A DNA stretch of 64,000 nt, taken from contig NZ_JARFTP010000005.1 of assembly GCF_029167375.1 (NCBI RefSeq), positions 124,001 through 188,000 on the forward strand, given 5' to 3'. Origin of the DNA: Tsukamurella sp. 8F. GTDB taxonomy: Bacteria; Actinomycetota; Actinomycetes; Mycobacteriales; Mycobacteriaceae. Position numbers and translations under genes: made by a program. Below are positions 41,166 through 50,961 of this stretch, one piece after another; the stretch's first letter is position 1, and each line of letters starts with the position of its first letter. The notes beneath the pieces are model-generated. The model saw nothing but the letters and a program-made list of their open reading frames with translations, searched no databases and was not told where the DNA came from.

Positions 41166-43763
41166 ATGGCCGCACGTGGATTCGGCGGAACCGTGATGCG
41201 CGCCTACGGGGCGCGCGATCACATCGGGACCGTCCTGGAGGTCGTCACACTGACGGAACACTGCATACGCGTGCGATTCCACTCGGACACCCTTTTCGAG
41301 GACGCCGTCGCAGGTCCCACCGCATGGATTCGCGGGTGGTTCCCAGACGGGAAGGGGAAGGAGTTCCAACGCGGTTACACGTTCTCGGAGTCCGACCCCG
41401 CTACCGGCGATTTCGCGCTTGATTTCGTCTTGCACGAGCCGTCCGGCCCGGCCTCGACATGGGCCCGCGCTGCGGCGCCGGGCGACACCCTGTCGATGAT
41501 GTCCATGAGCTCGATTCCGTTCGAGGTGCCGGACACCGACAGGCCGGCCGGCTACCTCCTGCTCGGGGACTCCGCGTCGATACCGGCGATCCGCACGATC
41601 CTCGAGGTCGTTCCCGACGACGTAGACGTGGAGGTCTATCTCGAGCAGCACGATCCTGCCGACCGCGACATCCCCCTGACCCCCCACCCGCGGATGCGGC
41701 TGCACTGGGTGGCCCGTACTGATGCGTCCTCACTGGCCTCGGCGCTGGAGAACCGCGACTGGTCCAACTGGTCCGTGTGGGGCGGGCCGGAGACGGGCAC
41801 CCTGAAGGCGCTCCGTAAGCGGCTCAAGGAGTTCGGCTTCCCCAAGGGGGAGATCCACGCGCGGGCCTACTGGTCGCAGGGGAAGTCCATGGGCACAGAG
41901 CGGGACCCGGCCGCCGACGGTGCCCCACTCGTCGAGACCATCGAGCCGGCAGCCGCGCCCATGGCACCCGCGCCCTCAGCTGCATCGTCGGAACCGGAAC
42001 CGGTGCAGGGGCGTTGGCGTGCTGCCGCGGCAGGGCGACTGTTGGCGCCGCTCAAGGGGAAGCTGATCGTCGCCGGGATCCTGCAGGTGCTGGTGACGCT
42101 GCTGGGGCTTGCGCCGTTCGTCCTCCTCGTGGAACTGGGTCGCCGCCTCCTGGGCGGCGCCGCCGGTACGCGGCTGTGGTCCGTCGGCGTTCTGGCTATC
42201 GTTCTGCTCGGCGTGAGCGCGGTGGCCGAGGCGCTGCTGCAGCTCTGGCTGCACGGGGTCGACGGAGCCTTCTCGCGCGGCCTGCGACAGCGGCTCCTCG
42301 CAAAACTCGCGCGGCTGCCACTCGGCTGGTTCACCACCCGCACAGCGGGTTCTGTGAAGGGGCTGGTGCAGGACGGGCCGCTCGCGCTGCACTATCTGGT
42401 CACCCACGCCGTCGTAGACGCGGTGGCCGCCGTGGTAGCGCCCGTCGCGGTGCTGGTCTACCTCTTCACCGTCGACTGGGGCATCGCGCTGTTCCTGCTC
42501 GTGCCCGTGCTGGGCTACGTGTTCACGATGGCCCGCATGATGGTGATCTCCGGTCCGCGTATTCCGCAGGCGCAGGTGTGGGCGGACCGGATGAACGGCG
42601 AAGCCGGTGCATATCTCGAAGCGCAACCGGTCATCCGCGTATTCGGTGGCGTCATGGCGTCGCGGTTCCGGCGCGACCTGGACGGCTACATAGGGTTTCT
42701 CAACGACTGGCAGCGCCCTTTCATACGCGCCAAGACGATCATGGACCTCACGACCCGGCCGACCACGTTCCTGTGGCTCATCGCGGCAGTCGGTACGCTG
42801 TTCGTGGTTCTCGACTGGACCGACCCTGTCGACCTGTTGCCGTTCCTCTTGCTGGGCACCACCTTCGGTGCTCGACTGCTGGGGATCGGCTACGGGCTGA
42901 GCGGTCTGCGAGGCGGGATGGTCGCCGCGCGCGACATCCAGAACGCGCTGGACGAGCCGGAACTCGCGACGACAGCACCGTCGCCGGCGGTCCGGGACGT
43001 GCCGGCCGATCGGGTCGATTTCGAGCGCGTGACGTTCGGCTATCGACCCGATGTGCCGGTCCTGCACGAAGTGTCGCTGACCCTCGAACCGGGGACGGTC
43101 ACTGCGCTCGTCGGGCCGTCGGGCTCGGGCAAGTCGACGCTGGCGGCGCTGCTCGCCCGATTCCACGACGTCGACTCCGGGGCTATCCGGATCGGCGGGT
43201 GCGACGTGCGCGAGATGAGCGCCGAGGAGCTGTACACGCGGCTGGGATTCGTGCTGCAGCAGACCCAACTCGTGCACGCCACGGTCGCCGAGAACATCGC
43301 GCTCGCGGTGCCCGACGCCGGGCGCGAGCGTATCGAGGCGGCGGCGCGGGCGGCGAACATCCACGAACGCATCGAGCGGATGCCGCACGGCTACGACACC
43401 GTTCTCGGGCCTGATGCGGCACTGTCCGGCGGTGAGCGTCAACGCCTCACGATCGCGCGGGCCCTGCTGGCCGACGCTCCCATCCTGGTGCTCGACGAGG
43501 CCACCGCCTTCGCCGACCCGGAGTCCGAATACCTGGTTCAGCAGTCACTCAGTCGGCTCGCGCGTGACCGCACGGTGTTGGTGATCGCGCACCGGCTGCA
43601 CACCATCGTCGACGTCGATTCCATCGTGGTGCTCGAGGAAGGCCGGATCGTCGAATCCGGTACGCACTCCAGACTGCTGGATGCCGGTGGTCGGTACGCC
43701 GAACTGTGGCGCTCGGCCGATGTCCGTAGTGTCAGCGACGAGACTGCAGGAGCCGACCGATGA
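41166..43763 (+). CDS. irtA: Siderophore importer subunit IrtA (SIP domain fused to ABC exporter-fold half)
   Basis: With IrtB it imports ferric (carboxy)mycobactin and reduces the iron. The 865 residues contain a siderophore-interaction FAD domain (about 1-265; FAD motif RGYTFSE near 69, [13 protein letters not shown] near 138, SVWGGPETG), a linker, six spans (about 295-565) and an ATPase domain (about 610-850) with [17 protein letters not shown] and [18 protein letters not shown]. Its stop overlaps irtB (ATGA). A candidate iron box covers the promoter. Length agrees with mycobacterial IrtA (about 860). Confidence 0.93.
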   Translation: MAARGFGGTVMRAYGARDHIGTVLEVVTLTEHCIRVRFHSDTLFEDAVAGPTAWIRGWFPDGKGKEFQRGYTFSESDPATGDFALDFVLHEPSGPASTWARAAAPGDTLSMMSMSSIPFEVPDTDRPAGYLLLGDSASIPAIRTILEVVPDDVDVEVYLEQHDPADRDIPLTPHPRMRLHWVARTDASSLASALENRDWSNWSVWGGPETGTLKALRKRLKEFGFPKGEIHARAYWSQGKSMGTERDPAADGAPLVETIEPAAAPMAPAPSAASSEPEPVQGRWRAAAAGRLLAPLKGKLIVAGILQVLVTLLGLAPFVLLVELGRRLLGGAAGTRLWSVGVLAIVLLGVSAVAEALLQLWLHGVDGAFSRGLRQRLLAKLARLPLGWFTTRTAGSVKGLVQDGPLALHYLVTHAVVDAVAAVVAPVAVLVYLFTVDWGIALFLLVPVLGYVFTMARMMVISGPRIPQAQVWADRMNGEAGAYLEAQPVIRVFGGVMASRFRRDLDGYIGFLNDWQRPFIRAKTIMDLTTRPTTFLWLIAAVGTLFVVLDWTDPVDLLPFLLLGTTFGARLLGIGYGLSGLRGGMVAARDIQNALDEPELATTAPSPAVRDVPADRVDFERVTFGYRPDVPVLHEVSLTLEPGTVTALVGPSGSGKSTLAALLARFHDVDSGAIRIGGCDVREMSAEELYTRLGFVLQQTQLVHATVAENIALAVPDAGRERIEAAARAANIHERIERMPHGYDTVLGPDAALSGGERQRLTIARALLADAPILVLDEATAFADPESEYLVQQSLSRLARDRTVLVIAHRLHTIVDVDSIVVLEEGRIVESGTHSRLLDAGGRYAELWRSADVRSVSDETAGADR

Positions 43764-45496
43764 TCCGCACTCTATTCGCCCTGCTTCCGCCTGAGCGCTC
43801 GGCCGACGTCCGCCGCTTCTTCGCACTCGCCGTCGTATCGGTGGTCGTCCGGGCCGTCGGGGTCGTGACGCTCGTCCCCCTCGTCGCCGCGCTCGTGCAG
43901 CGAGAACACGGGCGTGCCGGGATATGGCTTGTCGCGCTGACCGTCGCCACCGTGATCGGGTGGCTGGTGGACTATCTCGGCTCACGTTACGCATTCGAGC
44001 TCGGTTTCGGCGTGCTCGATCATGCCCAGCACAGTGTCGCCGAACGGTTGTCTCGGATCCGGCTGACCTGGTTCGGCGCCGAGAACACCGCGACCGCGAG
44101 GCAGGCCGTCGCCGCGACCGGCCCGGACCTCGTGGGCGTCGTCGTGTATCTGGTGGTGCCATTGGTCAGCACGGTGCTACTGCCCATCGTGATCGGCGTA
44201 GCGCTGTTCTTCGTCGCGTGGCAGCTGGCTGTTGTTGCGCTACTCGGTGTCCCGCTGTTGCTGGGTGCGCTATGGGCGACCGGTGCGATGACGCGCCGCG
44301 CCGATCATGTGGCGGACGAGGCGAATGCCCGTCTCACCGAGCGCATCGTCGAGTTCGCGCGTACTCAACACGCACTGCGGGTGTCGCGGCGCGTCGAACC
44401 GGAGCGCAGCCTCGTCGGGGACGCGCTGTCTCGCCAGCACGGCGCGACGGTGCGCCTGTTGCTGATGCAGATCCCGGGTCAGCTTCTGTTCAGCATCGCC
44501 AGCCAGATCGCGTTGTTCGCGTTGGCGGGGACGGCAGCGTGGCTCACCGTCGACGGTGGCCTGTCCGCCCCGGAGGCCGTGGCGCTCATCGTCGTAGCGG
44601 TGCGCTACCTCGAACCCTTCACGGCGCTGGGCGAACTCGCTCCCGGCCTCGAGACCACGCGGCTGACTCTGCGCCGGATCGGCGCGGTTCTGGACGCCCC
44701 CACCCTGTCGTCGGGTGACGTGGGTACGGAGGTGTCTCAGGCTCCGCGGATCGAGTTCCAACGGGTCGGGTTCGACTACGGAGACCCCGACCATCCCGTG
44801 CTCGCCGATCTCGACCTCGTCCTCGAGCCGGGAACGGCGACGGCGATCATCGGGGCGTCGGGTTCCGGTAAGAGCACCGTGCTCGGGCTTATCGCAGGGC
44901 TCTACGAGCCGACCGCGGGCAGGATTCTGGTAGACGGGACCGATGTCGCCACAATGGATCTCGAGGCCCGGCGGGCTCTCGTGAGCGTCGTGTTCCAGGA
45001 GCCGTATCTCATGGCGGGTTCGGTGCAGGAGAACGTCCTCGCGGGGTGCCCGGAGGCGGATGCGCGGAGCGTCGCCGCGGCCACGCGGCTGGCCCGTGTA
45101 GACGAGATCACCGCGCGCCTGCCGAATGGTCTGAAGACCGAAGCGGGAGAGGGTGGCTCGGCCCTGTCCGGCGGCGAACGGCAGCGAGTGGGCATCGCCC
45201 GCGCGCTGCTCAAGCCCGCCCCCGTCCTGCTGATCGACGAGGCCACGAGTGCGCTCGACAACGAGAACGAGCGTGCGGTGGTCGACGCCCTGTCGGCCGA
45301 CGACGTTCCCCGTACCCGGGTCGTCGTCGCCCATCGCCGTGCGGGTATCCGACGGGTGGACCGCGTAATCGTCCTCGACGGCGGCCGAGTCGTCGAAACC
45401 GGCACCCCAGACGCTCTACTCGCGGCGAGTGGCCGATTCGCGGAGTTCTGGCGGCACCAGGGTGAGGGTGCCGTCTGGAAGCTGACCGACCGTTAG
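43760..45496 (+). CDS. irtB: Siderophore importer subunit IrtB
   Basis: The second half-transporter: 578 residues, six spans (about 15-310) and an ATPase domain (about 330-570) with [17 protein letters not shown] and [16 protein letters not shown]. It lacks the N-terminal FAD domain, as IrtB does. Starts four bases inside irtA. It forms the heterodimer with IrtA. Confidence 0.93.
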   Translation: MIRTLFALLPPERSADVRRFFALAVVSVVVRAVGVVTLVPLVAALVQREHGRAGIWLVALTVATVIGWLVDYLGSRYAFELGFGVLDHAQHSVAERLSRIRLTWFGAENTATARQAVAATGPDLVGVVVYLVVPLVSTVLLPIVIGVALFFVAWQLAVVALLGVPLLLGALWATGAMTRRADHVADEANARLTERIVEFARTQHALRVSRRVEPERSLVGDALSRQHGATVRLLLMQIPGQLLFSIASQIALFALAGTAAWLTVDGGLSAPEAVALIVVAVRYLEPFTALGELAPGLETTRLTLRRIGAVLDAPTLSSGDVGTEVSQAPRIEFQRVGFDYGDPDHPVLADLDLVLEPGTATAIIGASGSGKSTVLGLIAGLYEPTAGRILVDGTDVATMDLEARRALVSVVFQEPYLMAGSVQENVLAGCPEADARSVAAATRLARVDEITARLPNGLKTEAGEGGSALSGGERQRVGIARALLKPAPVLLIDEATSALDNENERAVVDALSADDVPRTRVVVAHRRAGIRRVDRVIVLDGGRVVETGTPDALLAASGRFAEFWRHQGEGAVWKLTDR

Positions 45497-45558
45497 GCAC
45501 GGAGGAGACGCACAGGAACGGGGCCTACGCTGCGCTGATCGACGACGATCGGAGTCCG

Positions 45559-46332
45559 ATGGCCGGCAGGGCGCTGGCGGTGTTCGCCGCTGCAGTGCTG
45601 ACGGCCGGGTGTAGCCCCGTGCCGCCAGCGGTCACAGGGCGTTTCGTGTCGCTGCCCGACAGTGCCGGCGGCCACCCGGCTGCGTTCACGTGGACGCCCG
45701 ACGGTGGTCTCCGGCCCGGTCTGACCATCGTCGACGCCACAGCAGGGGCTCCGAGCGACTGCACTATCGGATGGCCCGTCACCGCATCCGACGGGCACCG
45801 CGGTTATCTCACTGCTGGGCACTGTTCGGGCGGATTGGGCGGGGCGACATGGGTCTACACCGATGGCGGCGCCCGCGGCCGCATGGACCTCGGCCCCTAC
45901 GTGCTGCATGAGGACGACACGCTGCACGACGGAACCATGGTCGACGCAGCAGCCGCGTTCCTGCCTGCCGACACCCCACCCGAGCGCTGGGGGACGTCGG
46001 TGGCAGGCCACCCGATCGCCGGCGTCCTCGCACCGCGGGAGGTCGCGGGACTACCGCGGGGGACGCCGGTCTGCATGCTGGGCGCGCGGGCCGGAGCCGT
46101 CTGTGGTCCGCTGTTGGACGCGGACACCAAGACGCTGCACTGGGGTGGCTATGCCGTCGACGGAGACTCGGGCGCAGCGCTTTTCGTTGTGAACCCGGAT
46201 CGGAGCGTGTGCGCCTTGGGGGTTCTACACGACGGTCCGACGGATCGCGATAACACCGTCGCGTACGTCGATCCGGCGTTGCAACGCTGGCATCTGACGA
46301 TCCCGGTCTCGGCCCAGGCCGAGCGCTGCTGA
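45559..46332 (+). CDS. Secreted trypsin-like serine protease, lipoprotein
   Basis: A 257-residue S1-family protein. The signal ends in lipobox LTAGC (Cys18), so it is membrane-anchored outside the cell. The triad is visible: His in GYLTAGHCSG near 88, Asp in MVDAAAAF near 132, Ser in VDGDSGAALF near 206. Cysteines at CTIG/GHC and CMLG/CGPL fit chymotrypsin-type disulfides. It lies 62 bp after irtB on the same strand, possibly in the iron-regulated transcript; a link to siderophore uptake is only positional. Confidence 0.82.
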   Translation: MAGRALAVFAAAVLTAGCSPVPPAVTGRFVSLPDSAGGHPAAFTWTPDGGLRPGLTIVDATAGAPSDCTIGWPVTASDGHRGYLTAGHCSGGLGGATWVYTDGGARGRMDLGPYVLHEDDTLHDGTMVDAAAAFLPADTPPERWGTSVAGHPIAGVLAPREVAGLPRGTPVCMLGARAGAVCGPLLDADTKTLHWGGYAVDGDSGAALFVVNPDRSVCALGVLHDGPTDRDNTVAYVDPALQRWHLTIPVSAQAERC

Positions 46333-46355
46333 TACCCGGGCCGGGCCGATGAGCC

Positions 46356-47210
46356 CTACGCGATGATGCTCAGGCCTTCCGCCAATGGCGTCGTAGGGCG
46401 GCCGATGAGGCGCGCGAGGGTGCCGTCGGTGTATGCCAGGGCGCCGTTCTCGATGCCCGTGTCGATGGCAGCGAAGAAGCGCGCGGTGTCGGCGTCGAGC
46501 CCGGCGGCCTCGAGTGCGGTCGCCCGCTCGTCGACGGTCACGTTCCGGTACTCGACCGGGCGGCCCAGGACATCGGACATGGCCGCCGCGAGATCGCGGT
46601 AGTCCCAGGCGGTATCGCCGCCGAGCTCGTACACGGAACCGATGTGGCCGTCCTCCGACAGCACGACGGCGGCCGCCTCGGCGAAATCGGCCCGCGAGGC
46701 CGATGCCACGCGCCCGGCACCTGCGGCGGCCGTGAGTACGCCCGTTTCGCGTGCGGCCGTGAGATCGCCGGCGAAGTTCTCGGTGTACCAGTTGTTGCGC
46801 AGAATCACGGCGGGCAGACCGGAACGACCGATGGCCTCCTCTGTTGCCTTGTGCTCGGGGGCCAGGACAAGGTCGCTGGTCGTGGCCTTCGGAGCGCTGG
46901 TGTAGACGAACTTGCCTACGCCCGCCACCTTGGCGGCGTCGATGACTGCCTGGTGTTGCGGCACGCGCTGCCCGACTTCGGAACCGGAGATCAGCAGTAC
47001 GGAATCGACACCCTCCAAGGCTGCAGCGACAGTTGCGGGTTCGCTGTAGTCGAGGCGGGCGACGCGGACGCCGCGGGTCGCGAGATCGGCGGCTCTTGCG
47101 GTGTCGCGCGCGCCGGCGACGATGCTCTGGGGCTCGGCTCCGCGTGCGAGCAGGCTGTCGATCACGAGACGGCCGAGCTGGCCGGTGGCTCCGGTGACGA
47201 GAATGGTCAT
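46356..47210 (-). CDS. NmrA/SDR-type NAD(P)H quinone oxidoreductase-like protein
   Basis: An atypical SDR of 284 residues: Rossmann motif GATGQLG at residues 7-13, then PATVAAALEGVDSVLLISGSEVGQR and ILRNNWYTENF near 145, the layout of QorB (YtfG) quinone reductases. It has no catalytic YxxxK in the usual place. GGAAGGACC precedes the ATG. It diverges from an hxlR gene through an AGGTA-CA-TACCT operator, the known ytfG/ytfH-like pairing of electrophile sensing and detoxification. Confidence 0.83.
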   Translation of the reverse strand: MTILVTGATGQLGRLVIDSLLARGAEPQSIVAGARDTARAADLATRGVRVARLDYSEPATVAAALEGVDSVLLISGSEVGQRVPQHQAVIDAAKVAGVGKFVYTSAPKATTSDLVLAPEHKATEEAIGRSGLPAVILRNNWYTENFAGDLTAARETGVLTAAAGAGRVASASRADFAEAAAVVLSEDGHIGSVYELGGDTAWDYRDLAAAMSDVLGRPVEYRNVTVDERATALEAAGLDADTARFFAAIDTGIENGALAYTDGTLARLIGRPTTPLAEGLSIIA

Positions 47211-47294
47211 GGTCGGTCCTTCCGTTGGTTTCACGGAGCACAACCGTCCGACCGTGCACAGGCATTCCAGATCGCCGGTACCCACTTTCAAGTA

Positions 47295-47306
47295 AGGTAC
47301 ATACCT
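47295..47306. promoter_or_regulatory. HxlR-type operator
   Basis: AGGTA and TACCT flank CA, one base before the hxlR start codon at 47308. AGGTA...TACCT-type dyads are common for HxlR regulators in nmrA/hxlR divergent pairs. Lying at the start codon, it would give autorepression. Confidence 0.6.
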
Positions 47307-47307
47307 G

Positions 47308-47736
47308 ATGGAAAGTTTTGCCGATATCAAGGATAAACAGCCGCGGGTGTTCGATCAGGGCTGTAGCTCACGCGTGATCCTCGACCACGTCATGAGCAAA
47401 TGGGGCGTGTTGGTGCTGGCGTGCTTGTCAGACGGCACTCTGCGCTGGGGCGAGCTGCGTCGTGCCGTAGACGGCATCAGCGAGAAGATGCTCGCCTCGA
47501 CGCTCCGGACCCTCGGCGCCGATGGGCTCGTCCTCCGTGAGTCGCTCCCGACGGTGCCGCCTCACGTCGAATACAGCCTCACCCCACTCGGTCGCGAGCT
47601 GATGCAGCGCATGTTGCCGCTGCTCGACTGGGTGGTCGACCACGCTGACGGGATGCTCGCGGACCGAGTCAGTCCGACGGCGATTCCATCTCCCGCAGGC
47701 GGCGCTCGAGTTCGGCGACCCGGTCTCGCAGGCTGA
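47308..47736 (+). CDS. HxlR-family regulator (redox/electrophile sensor type)
   Basis: A 142-residue winged-helix regulator: HVMSKWGVLVLACLSDGTLRWGELRRAVDGISEKMLASTLRTL. The N-terminal cysteine in QGCSSR (Cys19) is at the position used for thiol sensing in YodB/HypR relatives. Probably represses itself and the divergent QorB-like gene. The last 68 bp (Pro/Arg-rich tail) overlap a convergent gene. Confidence 0.85.
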   Translation: MESFADIKDKQPRVFDQGCSSRVILDHVMSKWGVLVLACLSDGTLRWGELRRAVDGISEKMLASTLRTLGADGLVLRESLPTVPPHVEYSLTPLGRELMQRMLPLLDWVVDHADGMLADRVSPTAIPSPAGGARVRRPGLAG

Positions 47737-48313
47737 TGATCTCCTCGGCATAGGGGCGCACGCGCTCACGCACCTCGTCGACGGTGAGCTGGGGGACGAG
47801 GCTGCGCTGACAGTTCCAGTCGAAAGCCTCGACGTCGATCACGATGCTGCGCTCGCAGCGTGCGGTCATCGTCTGGCCGTCGATGGTGCGCAAGCGGGCG
47901 AGGAGTTCGTCGTCGCCGTCGATCACGTGCGCGTGGCCGAAGACCTTGAGTCGCAACCTCCGCGCGTAGTCGGCGACGAACAGCGCCACTCGGCCGTCGG
48001 CCTCCAGATTCCCCACCGACACGAACTGCCGGTTACCGCGGAAGTCGGCGAATCCGATCCGGTTGCCGCCCAGGTGGTGCAGGAATCCGCGTGGACCACT
48101 GCGACACTGCACGTACGGCCAGCCCGACGGGGCAACGGTGGCGATGTGGAATTGGAAGACCGAGGTTATCAGCGCGACCTCGCGTGTGGTCAGTTCCTGC
48201 GGGCCCTGGTCCGGCGTCTCCAGTCCTGCCCCGTACGCCACGATGCTGCCTGCCTCGCGCTGTCGCTCCACCGCCTCCGCCCCGAACGCTATGTGCTGGT
48301 ACCGATGTCCCAT
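47669..48313 (-). CDS. Pyridoxamine 5'-phosphate oxidase-fold flavoprotein
   Basis: A 214-residue FMN-binding split-barrel protein: VFQFHIATVAPSGWPYVQCRSGPRGFLHHLG near 55-85, FADFRGNRQFVSVGNLEADGRVALFVADY near 88-117, and a short C-terminal coiled segment (LRDRVAELERRLREM). Members reduce quinones, biliverdin or F420-linked substrates; this one is unassigned. It converges on hxlR with a 68-bp overlap, and follows an MFS gene after four bases. Confidence 0.78.
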   Translation of the reverse strand: MGHRYQHIAFGAEAVERQREAGSIVAYGAGLETPDQGPQELTTREVALITSVFQFHIATVAPSGWPYVQCRSGPRGFLHHLGGNRIGFADFRGNRQFVSVGNLEADGRVALFVADYARRLRLKVFGHAHVIDGDDELLARLRTIDGQTMTARCERSIVIDVEAFDWNCQRSLVPQLTVDEVRERVRPYAEEIISLRDRVAELERRLREMESPSD

Positions 48314-48317
48314 GCGT

Positions 48318-49649
48318 TCATTGTGCGCGCGGTCTCGCTGCGATCGTGGCCAGGAACGCGGCCGGAACGGCCGCAGCTACCAGGGCGACACGAAAGCCGT
48401 GAGGGCCGAAGGCGACGGCGATCGCATCGAACAGCGCGATGCCCAGACCGCTACCCACTGCGAACGCGATCTCCTGTAGGGCGCCGACCTGACCGCTGTC
48501 CTCGCGCGGAGCCGTCTCGAAGAGGTGTGTGGCGGCCAGGGTCCCGACGATGCCGAGTCCGAGGCCGACCGCCGCGATCGGCAGAGTGATCCCGACCCGC
48601 TGCAAGGCGAGCGCACCGAGACCGACTCCCTGTATCGCCAGTGCCGTCCGCACTGCGACGTCACCGACCAGGCGGTTCAGGAACGGTGCCGACAAGCCGC
48701 CCGCCGCGGTGGCGGCGGCCTGGGGTACGAGTGCCATGCCCGCCTGTACCGGCGACCATCCCATGTCGTGCTGGAGGTGGATGCTCGTCAGGTACGCGCA
48801 TGCTGAAGCCGCGCCGCCCGACACGACGATCCGCCCGAATGCGACACGGAAGCGGCGGATCCGGAACAGATCGATCGCGAGGAACGGCGACGCCGACCGG
48901 AGCTGTCGCCGCATGAACACGAAAAGGGCGGCGACTCCGAGCAACAGCATCGAAACGCCCGTGAACGGTTCCGATGCGGTCCGCTGGATTCCGTACACGA
49001 TGCCGCCGATCCCGACGACCGAGGCCGCGATGCTCGGTGGGTCGAACGAGACGTTCTGGGCGGGAGCCGAATAGGGGATCGCCCTCGGGGCCGAGACGGC
49101 CGCGGCGAGCGCGATGGGAGCGCACGCTCCGAGTACCCATCGCCAGCCCAGCGACTGCGTGACCATTCCACCGAGCGCGGGCCCGACTGCGTTGGCGGCC
49201 CCGAACACGGCGACCCATGCCCCGTTCGCGACAGCCAACGCGCGCCCCCGATACAGATGGCCGATCGTGCCGACGACGCTGGCGATGATCAGCGCGCCGG
49301 CGACACCGGAGAGTGCGCGGATCGCGACCACCTGTGCGGTGCTGTCCGCGGCAAGCGCGGCGATGTCGAGCAGTGCGAACGCCGACAGCCCCGCGACCAG
49401 TGTCGGTACCCGGCCGAACCGGTCTCCGACCCGTGCTGCGACGACGATCGATACCGCGAGTGCCAACGGGTACACGTCGACCAGCCAGGAGCGGGCTGCC
49501 GCCGAGGTGCCGAGATCGCTTGCCATCGAGGGTAGGGCGGTCGTGAGCATGCTGACTGCGAGGCTGGCAGAGAGGATCGCGATGAGAAGGGGGACCAGTG
49601 CCCACCGGCCGCCGGCCGCCCTCGCATCGCGTGCGCAGTCGGATGTCAT
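48318..49649 (-). CDS. MFS exporter
   Basis: A 443-residue transporter with about 12-14 spans. Span 1 has SMLTTALPSMASDLG (DHA2-like), motif A reads ARVGDRFGRVPTLV near 75, and a Gly-rich motif C-like block follows (AVGPALGGMVTQSLGWRW near 155). Substrate unknown, probably a toxic small molecule. Divergent from a second hxlR gene and just upstream of the split-barrel gene. Confidence 0.82.
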   Translation of the reverse strand: MTSDCARDARAAGGRWALVPLLIAILSASLAVSMLTTALPSMASDLGTSAAARSWLVDVYPLALAVSIVVAARVGDRFGRVPTLVAGLSAFALLDIAALAADSTAQVVAIRALSGVAGALIIASVVGTIGHLYRGRALAVANGAWVAVFGAANAVGPALGGMVTQSLGWRWVLGACAPIALAAAVSAPRAIPYSAPAQNVSFDPPSIAASVVGIGGIVYGIQRTASEPFTGVSMLLLGVAALFVFMRRQLRSASPFLAIDLFRIRRFRVAFGRIVVSGGAASACAYLTSIHLQHDMGWSPVQAGMALVPQAAATAAGGLSAPFLNRLVGDVAVRTALAIQGVGLGALALQRVGITLPIAAVGLGLGIVGTLAATHLFETAPREDSGQVGALQEIAFAVGSGLGIALFDAIAVAFGPHGFRVALVAAAVPAAFLATIAARPRAQ

Positions 49650-49742
49650 GAGTCCACGCTGGCGGCATACTTTTCACAGCGCAAGTACTGACATCGTGGT
49701 GACATACTCACCGAATAGATAGCAATGCTGGAAGGGGACGGT

Positions 49743-50141
49743 ATGCGCGCCCATATAGAGAAGGTCATCGACGCATGGGAGAGCAGATGCTCGGCCGAGA
49801 TCGCCGTCGCAGTGCTCGGGGGAGCGTGGAAGCCCTCTATCCTGCATGCTCTCGACAGGGCGACCGTGCTCCGATTCGGTGAGCTCACCAGAGAGCTCGG
49901 TGAGCCGTCGCCCCGCGTGCTCACACGCCAGCTGCGCGAGCTCGAGCAGGACGGCCTGGTCAGCCGGCAGGTGTATCCCGAGGTCCCACCGCGGGTCGAG
50001 TACCGGCTCACCGATCTCGGCACGGGAGCGCAGGATCTGTTGGACGCCATGGCCGCGTGGGGGATCGGGTTCGTGGCCGCGGCCAGGGAGAAGGGGGCAG
50101 ACGCCTCGGCAGCGGATCAGCGGTCGGGTGACTCCGCATAG
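49743..50141 (+). CDS. HxlR-family regulator
   Basis: A 132-residue winged-helix regulator: CSAEIAVAVLGGAWKPSILHALD with the family cysteine, then FGELTRELGEPSPRVLTRQLRELEQDGLVSRQVYPEVPPRVEYRLT. The ATG at 49743 follows GGAAGGGG at good spacing; an ATG at 49725 is the alternative. Likely regulates the divergent MFS exporter; the 75-bp gap has two TGACAT direct repeats (49687-49706). Its end overlaps a convergent araC gene by 25 bp. Confidence 0.83.
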   Translation: MRAHIEKVIDAWESRCSAEIAVAVLGGAWKPSILHALDRATVLRFGELTRELGEPSPRVLTRQLRELEQDGLVSRQVYPEVPPRVEYRLTDLGTGAQDLLDAMAAWGIGFVAAAREKGADASAADQRSGDSA

Positions 50142-50881
50142 GTGCCCGGGGTGCGGCCGTAGGCGCCGCGGAAGGCGTCGATGAACGCGCTGGGTGTCGG
50201 CCACCCGGTCAGGTACGCCGTGTCCGTGACCGAGCTGCCCTCCACCAGCAGGATCAGGGCGCGATGCAGACGTAGCTGAGTACGCCACTGCGGGAACGTC
50301 ATTCCGAGCTCGGAACGGATCAGCCGACTCATGGTGCGCGCGCTCGAGTCGCACAGATCGGCAAGCCGGCTCAGGTCGAGGGGGCGGGTCAGGTCGCCCT
50401 CTATCGCGTCCCGGGCGGCGACCAGGCGTGGGTCGCGCGGGGTGGCGACGCTCAGCGGCTCGCGCGGCTGGTGCCATAGCTGATCCACGAGCACGGCCCG
50501 CAGCCGTGCCTCCTCCTCGTGGCACGCGACGGCCCGGGGATCGTCGGGCCTGGAGCAGGCCACGATGAGCTCACGTAGCAGTGGGGTGACTCCGACGATC
50601 TCGGGCCCCACGGAGAATATCGGGTAGAGGGTGGAATCGAGTCCGACGCAGTGGAATCGGGTATCGCCGTAGAACCGGTGCTCATGCCACGTCCCGGCCG
50701 GGATCCAGACCGCGCGATCGCTGGGCGCGAGCCAGGTGCCACGCTCGGTGGTGACGGCTACCGCGCCCCGGCTCGGATACACGACCTGGTGCTCGTGGTG
50801 ATGGTGCCGTTCGATCGTGTCCCCGGCGATACGCGACTGAGACGCCGTCGGGTTCGCATGCAGTTGGCCGATATCCGACAT
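50117..50881 (-). CDS. AraC-family regulator
   Basis: A 254-residue regulator: an N-terminal cupin (HHHHEHQVVYPSRGAVAV and AVWIPAGTWHEHRF, about 25-75) and a C-terminal double HTH (RPLDLSRLADLCDSSARTMSRLIRSELGMTFPQW and SSVTDTAYLTGWPTPSAFIDAFRGAYGRTPG). The ATG at 50881 is preferred to the longer reading. It diverges from an Fsr-type MFS gene, its likely target. The HHHH stretch is the metal/ligand side of the cupin. Confidence 0.85.
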   Translation of the reverse strand: MSDIGQLHANPTASQSRIAGDTIERHHHHEHQVVYPSRGAVAVTTERGTWLAPSDRAVWIPAGTWHEHRFYGDTRFHCVGLDSTLYPIFSVGPEIVGVTPLLRELIVACSRPDDPRAVACHEEEARLRAVLVDQLWHQPREPLSVATPRDPRLVAARDAIEGDLTRPLDLSRLADLCDSSARTMSRLIRSELGMTFPQWRTQLRLHRALILLVEGSSVTDTAYLTGWPTPSAFIDAFRGAYGRTPGTYAESPDR

Positions 50882-50961
50882 GACTAGGCAGATTATCGGA
50901 AGTCTGCCGTGGCCCGCCAGGCATAGCGTGAACAGCACGGTCAGACAGGAGGATTCATTCA

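Noticed and set aside
50805-50820. A run of four histidines (HHHHEH) in the AraC protein as a metal-storage motif or artificial tag
   Set aside because: It lies in the cupin domain at the place where family members have ligand-facing histidines.
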